Assembly: GCA_024681705.1 (NCBI GenBank)
Contig: JAILAI010000045.1
Span: 1-34,702, forward strand
Reading direction: 5' to 3'
DNA from: Prevotella sp.
GTDB lineage: Bacteria; Bacteroidota; Bacteroidia; Bacteroidales; Bacteroidaceae
DNA: 34,702 bases
The stretch's first letter is position 1. Each line of letters starts with the position of its first letter. Of the stretch, positions 31,323 through 34,702 are shown in pieces. The translations under genes and the position numbers were made by a program. The notes under the pieces are model-generated. The model did not search any database and was not told the DNA's origin. It saw nothing but the letters and a program-made list of their open reading frames with translations.

Positions 31323-31377
31323 CCTATGATGCCCTATAACCCCCTATTTAATCCTATAATCCCCTATCTAACCCTAG
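31323..31377. repeat. C-rich 10-bp-period array
   Basis: CTAT at 31324, 31334, 31344, 31354 and 31364, then CTAG at 31374: exact 10-bp register. Confidence 0.88.
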
Positions 31378-31493
31378 GAGGCCCCGCCGCTCGGTGCTCC
31401 CCTTCTTCGGAAGGGTTGGGGGAGGTTCCCATTTCCGCCTGCCGCCTTGGAGTTGGTGATGGTGTTCTGTACCAATTTGTAGAATACTGCCAT
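31374..31493 (-). pseudogene. HU-family DNA-binding protein N-terminal remnant
   Basis: Minus-strand ATG at 31493 gives MAVFYKLVQNTITNSKAAGGNGNLPQPFRRRGAPSGGAS*. The first ~19 residues resemble Bacteroidetes HU-like proteins (MAVFYKLVQN...), then similarity is lost. Confidence 0.65.
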
Positions 31494-31650
31494 TGTGTTT
31501 TTCCTTTCAAAGATTTTAACGGTTAACGAATTCTGTTCTGAAGGAGTTTCCGCGTTGCGCTGATCAGGCCTGTTTTATCATCGCTGAGCATCGTGTCGTG
31601 CCGTCCCCGGGCCCTTGGTTTCCGCATTCTCACGAGCTTCCACGTTTCTT

Positions 31651-31758
31651 CTCCTTTCAAGTGCAAAGTTACAACATAATTCCCTTAAATTCCAAATTTT
31701 TAGGGGGTCGAAAACGGCTAATAATTGTTAAGGATATTGAACGAATGTATTTGTTACA
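31651..31758 (-). repeat. 108-bp inverted repeat, left arm (contains a minus-strand promoter)
   Basis: Pairs with 31921-32028; minus-strand TAACTTTG at 31664-31671 and TTTG at 31693-31696. Confidence 0.85.
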
Positions 31759-31920
31759 ATGTTACATTTTGTCTTTCCCTGAATATGGTTGACTCCTTTT
31801 AGGCCTTGTTTTTTAACATTTGCCTACCCGTACGGATTTGGTTGACTGCCTCGCCTGAGTACAGTTGACTACTTTCGCTGGAGACATTGTGCCCGACCCC
31901 TAATGTCACAAAGTCATATA

Positions 31921-32028
31921 TGTCACAAATACATTCGTTTTGTATCCTTAACAATTATTAGCCGTTTTCGACCCGTTGAAAATTTGGAATATGGTCATGA
32001 ATTGTTGTACCTTTGCAAGTGAAAGGAG
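31921..32028 (+). repeat. 108-bp inverted repeat, right arm (contains a plus-strand promoter)
   Basis: Reverse complement closely matches 31651-31758, including a perfect 32-bp block (31943-31974 vs 31705-31736). TTTG 31983-31986, N21, TACCTTTG 32008-32015. Confidence 0.88.
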
Positions 32029-32152
32029 AGGAAAATATAAAGGCACAAGAAAGACGGAAACAAAGGGCAAACTCAACATCTCTCTCACTAGTTGCTAACT
32101 CGCATCTACATCATCAAAAATTAGTTATCAATCCATTAAAGTCAAAAAAGAA

Positions 32153-32500
32153 ATGAAACGCTTGTCATTGATTTTATCCCTACTACTGCTGGTATTCGTA
32201 GCCAGCGCCCAGACGTACAATGTTCGCATGAAGAGTGGTGCAGTTGTCAAGTTCAACTCTTCGGATATAGAATACGTAGATTTTTCTGCCAACGGCGAAG
32301 CACCGATAGCCGTCGACCTTGACCTTCCCTCCGGCCGGCTATGGGCAAACATGAACGTGGGCGCGAGCAGTCCCGAGGGCTACGGGTTTTTGTGTGCGGC
32401 CTGTGCGTTAGAGACTCTAGATTTTTCTAGAGATTCTAGATTTTCTAGAGGTTCTAGATTTTCTAGAGATTCTAGATTTCCCCGAGCCTTTATATCCTAG
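32153..32500 (+). pseudogene. Truncated FISUMP-like secreted protein with tripeptide-repeat tail
   Basis: Signal peptide MKRLSLILSLLLLVFVASAQ, then AVDLDLPSGRLWANMNVGASSPEGYG (FISUMP-like start), then abrupt change to FLCAACALETLDFSRDSRFSRGSRFSRDSRFPR. Confidence 0.65.
32417..32476. repeat. 9-bp-period CTAGA array
   Basis: CTAGA at 32417, 32427, 32436, 32445, 32454, 32463 and 32472. Confidence 0.92.
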
Positions 32501-32532
32501 ATATAACATTTTTCCCTGTTTGGTAGAATAAA

Positions 32533-32564
32533 TTTGGTAGTTTAAAGAAAAATTTGTAAATTTG
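32533..32564 (+). promoter_or_regulatory. Promoter of LRR gene
   Basis: TTTG 32533-32536, N20, TAAATTTG 32557-32564. Confidence 0.6.
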
Positions 32565-32596
32565 CGTCGAAATTATAACATAAGTATTTATAAGAT

Positions 32597-34702
32597 ATGA
32601 ACACAAAACCTCGCCACACACTTCTGCCGGCATCATGCACTGCGTCTGGCAGACTAATGAAAACGATGATCGTCATCACGATGTTGTGCCTCTCATCGGC
32701 AATCAAGGCCGAAATCGGGAAAACGTTCACATGGACCGTCACGCCCTACACAGTTACCTACATGGTGACTGGCGACAATACCGTGCAAGTGGGCGACGGA
32801 ACGAACCCCTGCATCAATTCCGTTTTCGAAGGGACTGTCAGGATTCCGGAAACGGTACATGACCCTCAAGGCAACCAGTACACCGTAACGAAAATTGGAG
32901 ACAAAGCGTTCTATGGGTGCACCAGCATCATAGGCATTAAAGTGCCCAAAACCATCACGGAGATGGGAGATCTTGCTTTCTATGAGTGCACCAACATGGA
33001 GGAAGTGCAGATTTCCGACTTGAAAGCATGGTGCAATATCAGCTTTCAGAATAGTTATTCAACCCCCTTGAAATATGCACACCATTTGTATCTGAATGGT
33101 ACGGAAGTTACGGCGCTCACCATACCCAGCGGCATCACAAAGATAAAGAGCTATGCCTTTTTCAATTGCGAGAGCATCACGTCGGTGACTATGCCTGATG
33201 ATGTGGTGGAAATAGGCATCAGCACGTTCCACGGGTGTACCCAACTCTCTACGATTAGCTGGTCGCCGAACATCACCTACTTAGGTCAGTCGGCATTCCA
33301 AGATTGCATCAACCTGGCGGCGACAGAACTACCTGCCAGCTTGAATTCACTCTCTAACAACGTTTTTCAAAATTGCAAGAAACTCGCTATAACCGAACTG
33401 CCCTCTCAACTAACGAGTGTATTTTCTTACGCATTCAGTGGTTGTGAGCAAATCACCTCGTTGAAGATTCCAGCATCACTTACGGATGTTTATGGTGGGT
33501 TCACGAATATGCCGAATCTCAAAACCTTCGTTGTCGACCCGGCCAACCCCTGTCTCAGCGTCGTTGACAATGTGCTCTACAGGACCGTGAATGGAACAAA
33601 GACGCTAGTGGCATATCCCATGACAAAATCAGACTACTCATTCACGGTGCCCAGCGATGTGACAATAATTGGAATAGGTGCTTTCTACGGTTCCTCCCTT
33701 TCAGCCATAACACTCCCCAGAAGTCTCAACATCATTCATAGGGATGCCTTCAAAGGATGTCAGAACTTGTCGTCCATCGACATCCCCGAGACCGTGACGT
33801 CGTTAGATTTCTACACGTTTCAAGATTGTACCAATTTATCGACAGTGACCATCAACAATAGTGTCACGACCTATAACAATCGCGTTTTCTACAATATTTC
33901 CCCCAATGCCACGCTACGCGTGCCTCTCGGCTCGCTCCCCGTCTATAATGTAGATCCATGGACAAACTGGTTTAAGAACATCGTGGAGTTCGATGCCGAA
34001 TATGCTCTTTGGGTGGAAGGCACAAAAGTGAAGAGGTCGACACGCGACAACCTCGCCAGTGGCACGGCATCCTACTCTCCCGTCACGGAGACGCTCACCC
34101 TGAACAACACGCAAATGGCAACATACCTCAACGACGTGTATTGCATCCACAATGAAGGCATCGCTGGGCTTACTATCGAAGTGAACGGCAATTGCAAGCT
34201 CACCTCCAACGACCCCGCCATGGTGCTCAGCGGAGGCCATACCACCATCGAGGGCGACGGCACGCTCAACCTCGTTAGCAACTACAGAGAGGGCATCAGG
34301 ATTGAGTCGTACAACACGCTCACCCTAAAGGACGCCAACGTCAACGTCACGGGGGAATATGGCATCATGGGCAGTGGCAAAGGAAACGACTGCCGTGTCT
34401 ACGTGAACCACTCCACGCTCGTGGCGAACACCTTCAACGTCTACGACGAGCACCTCACCATCTCTGGGCTCGACGACTTTGAACTCATCAATTCTGTATA
34501 CGATGAGCCTGGTTTTGGATTCGACTACAGCTACGGCTGGGTGTGCTATTGGAACGATGAATACTACAGCAAAGTCAGCATCTCGCCCTACAACATCCCG
34601 ACATCCATCAGCCAACCGCAGGCAACCGAACCGTCAACCTCCGACGCCACCTACTACAACCTGCAGGGTCAGCGCGTGGACCATCCCGCGAAGGGCATCT
34701 AC
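32597..34702 (+). CDS. BspA-like leucine-rich-repeat (LRR_5) surface/secreted protein, 3' end beyond window
   Basis: 702 codons without a stop from ATG 32597. Repeats such as ITKIKSYAFFNCESITSVTMPDDVVEIGISTFHGCTQLSTI; ends YYNLQGQRVDHPAKGIY, typical of Prevotella C-terminal tails. Confidence 0.9.
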   Translation, partial: MNTKPRHTLLPASCTASGRLMKTMIVITMLCLSSAIKAEIGKTFTWTVTPYTVTYMVTGDNTVQVGDGTNPCINSVFEGTVRIPETVHDPQGNQYTVTKIGDKAFYGCTSIIGIKVPKTITEMGDLAFYECTNMEEVQISDLKAWCNISFQNSYSTPLKYAHHLYLNGTEVTALTIPSGITKIKSYAFFNCESITSVTMPDDVVEIGISTFHGCTQLSTISWSPNITYLGQSAFQDCINLAATELPASLNSLSNNVFQNCKKLAITELPSQLTSVFSYAFSGCEQITSLKIPASLTDVYGGFTNMPNLKTFVVDPANPCLSVVDNVLYRTVNGTKTLVAYPMTKSDYSFTVPSDVTIIGIGAFYGSSLSAITLPRSLNIIHRDAFKGCQNLSSIDIPETVTSLDFYTFQDCTNLSTVTINNSVTTYNNRVFYNISPNATLRVPLGSLPVYNVDPWTNWFKNIVEFDAEYALWVEGTKVKRSTRDNLASGTASYSPVTETLTLNNTQMATYLNDVYCIHNEGIAGLTIEVNGNCKLTSNDPAMVLSGGHTTIEGDGTLNLVSNYREGIRIESYNTLTLKDANVNVTGEYGIMGSGKGNDCRVYVNHSTLVANTFNVYDEHLTISGLDDFELINSVYDEPGFGFDYSYGWVCYWNDEYYSKVSISPYNIPTSISQPQATEPSTSDATYYNLQGQRVDHPAKGIY

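Noticed and set aside
31651-32028. Insertion-sequence termini
   Set aside because: The 162-bp interior has no transposase ORF and no target-site duplication could be recognised; a MITE-like origin cannot be excluded.

Overview
The 34.7-kb window looks like Bacteroidales (Prevotella-like) chromosome: TAnnTTTG -7 boxes, SecA of 1124 aa with a SEC-C tail, extended S16, CHU_C/T9SS-type and BspA-like LRR proteins. Most of it is ordinary. Housekeeping genes: cupin, rpsP, a nitroreductase/KdsC-like/Maf run, a TrmH-family methyltransferase divergent from a BamA/TamA-like lipoprotein, tRNA-Phe, thiL, purine nucleoside phosphorylase, lpxK, sppA, an SDR, a lone ABC ATPase, secA, a PafA-like phosphatase, a DUF4105 protein, uvrA and a CHU_C protein. 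There is also a surface-polysaccharide cluster: four glycosyltransferases, a Wzx-type flippase and a FemAB/GNAT-like protein. The unusual material is in non-coding DNA. (i) Three separate intergenic loci (~0.18, ~16.2 and ~31.14 kb) carry related arrays with an exact 22-bp period. (ii) The ~1.5-kb segment 31.05-32.5 kb holds a 10-bp-period G-rich/C-rich array, an HU-family N-terminal remnant, a 108-bp inverted repeat whose arms are two outward-facing promoters, and a truncated FISUMP-like ORF ending in a 9-bp-period CTAGA array. (iii) The ~360-740 region is a promoter-led, repeat- and palindrome-rich segment with no convincing gene. (iv) At least five genes have a -7 box 4-5 nt from the start codon, which predicts leaderless mRNAs. 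The large BspA-like LRR ORF at the right edge (32597 to window end) is absent from the supplied ORF track because it has no stop inside the window.
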